From JAGXLC01 sp041686375 (GTDB lineage Bacteria; Bacteroidota; Bacteroidia; Bacteroidales; UBA12077): 64,000 nt of DNA. The stretch's first letter is position 1, and every line of letters starts with the position of its first letter. Below the pieces are notes generated by a model. It did no database searches, was not told the DNA's origin, and saw nothing but the letters and a program-made list of their open reading frames with translations. Both the position numbers and the translations under genes were made by a program. Location: positions 1 to 64,000 of the forward strand of contig JAWLEB010000010.1 of assembly GCA_041686375.1 (NCBI GenBank). The letters are read 5' to 3'. Shown in pieces: positions 62,784 to 64,000 of this stretch.

Positions 62784-64000
62784 ATGCAAAGAGAAATAAA
62801 ATTTAGTCTGGTGTACAGAGACATGTGGCAATCCAGCGGAAAATACGTTCCACGGGTTGATCAATTAAAGAAAATAGCTCCTGAGATTATTAATATGGGA
62901 TGTTTTTCCCGCATTGAAACGAATGGTGGAGCTTTTGAACAGGTAAATCTTCTTTACGGTGAGAATCCCAATAAAGCAGTAAGAGAGTGGACAAAACCGT
63001 TCAATGAGGCGGGTATTCAAACACACATGCTGGAAAGAGCCCTCAATGGAATAAGAATGTTCCCTGTTCCGGCAGATATAAGAAGATTAATGTTTCATGT
63101 AAAAAAAGCTCAGGGAGTCGATATAGCCAGATCTTTTTGTGGACTAAATGATCACAGGAATCTGGAATTGTCCATCAAATACGCCAAGGAAGCTGATATG
63201 ATATCTCAGGTAGCCTTAAGCATCACACACTCTAAGATTCACACCAATGAATATTATTTAGGTGTAGTTGACAAAGCTGTGGAATACGGAGCAGATGAGA
63301 TATGCCTAAAAGACATGGCAGGAGTTGGGCGTCCGGTTAATTTAGGAAATCTGGTACGAATGATTAAGGAAAAATATCCCGACATTGTTGTTCAATATCA
63401 TGGGCACTCGGGACCGGGTTTCTCTGTTGCTTCAACGCTGGAAGCTGCAAAAGGAGGAGCCGATTATATCGATGTGGCTATGGAACCACTATCATGGGGC
63501 ATGGTGCATGCTGATGTAATCACAATACAAGCAATGCTCAAAGATGCTGGATTTAAAGTACCTGAAATCAACATGGATGCATATATGAAGGTAAGAGCTC
63601 TCAACAAGGAATTTATCAATGATTTCCTCGGTTACTTTATTAATCCACGGAATAGATACATGTCATCCTTGTTGGTAAAAGCAGGTCTGCCGGGAGGTAT
63701 GATGGGAAGTATGATGGCGGATTTAAAAAATGTGCAGGATGGCCTAAATCAAACTTTAGAAGCTAATGGCAAACAACCACTAAATGAAGATGAATTACTC
63801 ACAAAGCTTTTCGACGAAGTTGTAGATATATGGCCAAAATTGGGCAATCCTCCACTTGTAACGCCTTTCAGCCAATATGTAAAAAATATCGCCCTGCTTA
63901 ATGTAATGGCAGAGATACAAGGAAAATCAAAATTCCAAATGATTGACAATAATGCATGGGATATGATTCTTGGCAAATCAGGTAAATTACCAGGAAAACT
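62784..64000 (+). CDS. Biotin-dependent carboxyltransferase subunit (oxaloacetate decarboxylase alpha/5S-like), truncated by the window edge
   Basis: About 405 residues are visible and the frame stays open at the right edge. It is a TIM-barrel carboxyltransferase related to oxaloacetate decarboxylase alpha and pyruvate carboxylase subunit B. The metal site is intact: Asp13 in RDMWQS, carboxylated Lys176 in CLKDMAG, and His206/His208 in YHGHSGPG. The usual family forms are RDAxQSxxATR and HTHxTxG, so this is the divergent branch seen in Bacteroidota. A C-terminal PYC_OADA-type domain starts near residue 300 (INPRNRYMSSLLVKAGLPGGMMGSMM). It would move CO2 between biotin and a keto acid. The biotin carrier and membrane subunits would lie beyond the window. 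Confidence 0.88.
   Translation, partial: MQREIKFSLVYRDMWQSSGKYVPRVDQLKKIAPEIINMGCFSRIETNGGAFEQVNLLYGENPNKAVREWTKPFNEAGIQTHMLERALNGIRMFPVPADIRRLMFHVKKAQGVDIARSFCGLNDHRNLELSIKYAKEADMISQVALSITHSKIHTNEYYLGVVDKAVEYGADEICLKDMAGVGRPVNLGNLVRMIKEKYPDIVVQYHGHSGPGFSVASTLEAAKGGADYIDVAMEPLSWGMVHADVITIQAMLKDAGFKVPEINMDAYMKVRALNKEFINDFLGYFINPRNRYMSSLLVKAGLPGGMMGSMMADLKNVQDGLNQTLEANGKQPLNEDELLTKLFDEVVDIWPKLGNPPLVTPFSQYVKNIALLNVMAEIQGKSKFQMIDNNAWDMILGKSGKLPGK

Overview
The window is a stretch of core chromosome from a low-GC member of the Bacteroidota, most likely an anaerobic or facultative Bacteroidales/Marinilabiliales-type organism. The support is a set of Bacteroidota-specific families: a TamL-like Omp85 lipoprotein, a PorT-like type IX secretion protein, a DUF3078 outer-membrane protein, DUF3467, HhH and FtsX-type permeases in their Bacteroidota forms, and an FtsE with its Bacteroidota Walker A variant. 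Promoter elements match the Bacteroidota -7 consensus TAnnTTTG, and most starts have no Shine-Dalgarno sequence. HydE (an [FeFe]-hydrogenase maturase) and tryptophanase point to anaerobic, amino-acid-using metabolism. There is no phage, no insertion sequence, no CRISPR array and no obvious island.

Layout. 1-12.5 kb: a tRNA-Pro, an exported tricorn-like protease, an FtsX/MacB-type permease, an Lrp/AsnC regulator, a U32 (RlhA-like) protein, endonuclease V, HydE, and an ECF sigma factor with an overlapping four-helix membrane protein. 12.5-21 kb: gyrB, an outer-membrane beta-barrel protein paired with a very long TPR protein, and ftsE. 21-27 kb: an electron-transfer module (etfB, etfA, a haem/ferredoxin membrane protein, a CCG-domain protein and an acyl-CoA dehydrogenase), which should feed acyl-CoA electrons to the quinone pool. 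27-29 kb: a CstA-type transporter and DUF3467. 29-43.6 kb: the large information-processing block on the minus strand. Read 5' to 3' it is rpsU, xerC-like, hpf, tRNA-Thr(TGT), tRNA-Tyr, tRNA-Gly, tRNA-Thr(GGT), tuf, tRNA-Trp, secE, nusG, rplKAJL, rpoB, rpoC, DUF3467. 43.7-51.3 kb: an HhH protein, a sodium:neurotransmitter-type symporter, class I aldolase, TamL, a TrmH-family methyltransferase and PorT. 51.5-64 kb: purL, a CorC-like transporter, the nadD-gmk-yicC cluster, a MATE pump, tryptophanase, a DUF3078 outer-membrane protein, and the start of a biotin-dependent carboxyltransferase that runs off the right edge.

Most of this is ordinary housekeeping. The observations most worth following are these. 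(1) The ETF-linked CCG protein has lost three of the four cysteines expected in its N-terminal CCG half while the C-terminal half is intact, and the redox module is split over two genes. (2) rpsU and hpf carry strong GGAGG ribosome-binding sites in a neighbourhood where almost nothing else does. (3) A sigma factor is translationally coupled to an unrecognised membrane protein. (4) A 1037-residue TPR protein is paired with an outer-membrane barrel. (5) There are long inverted repeats and a small upstream ORF at the MATE and tryptophanase promoters.
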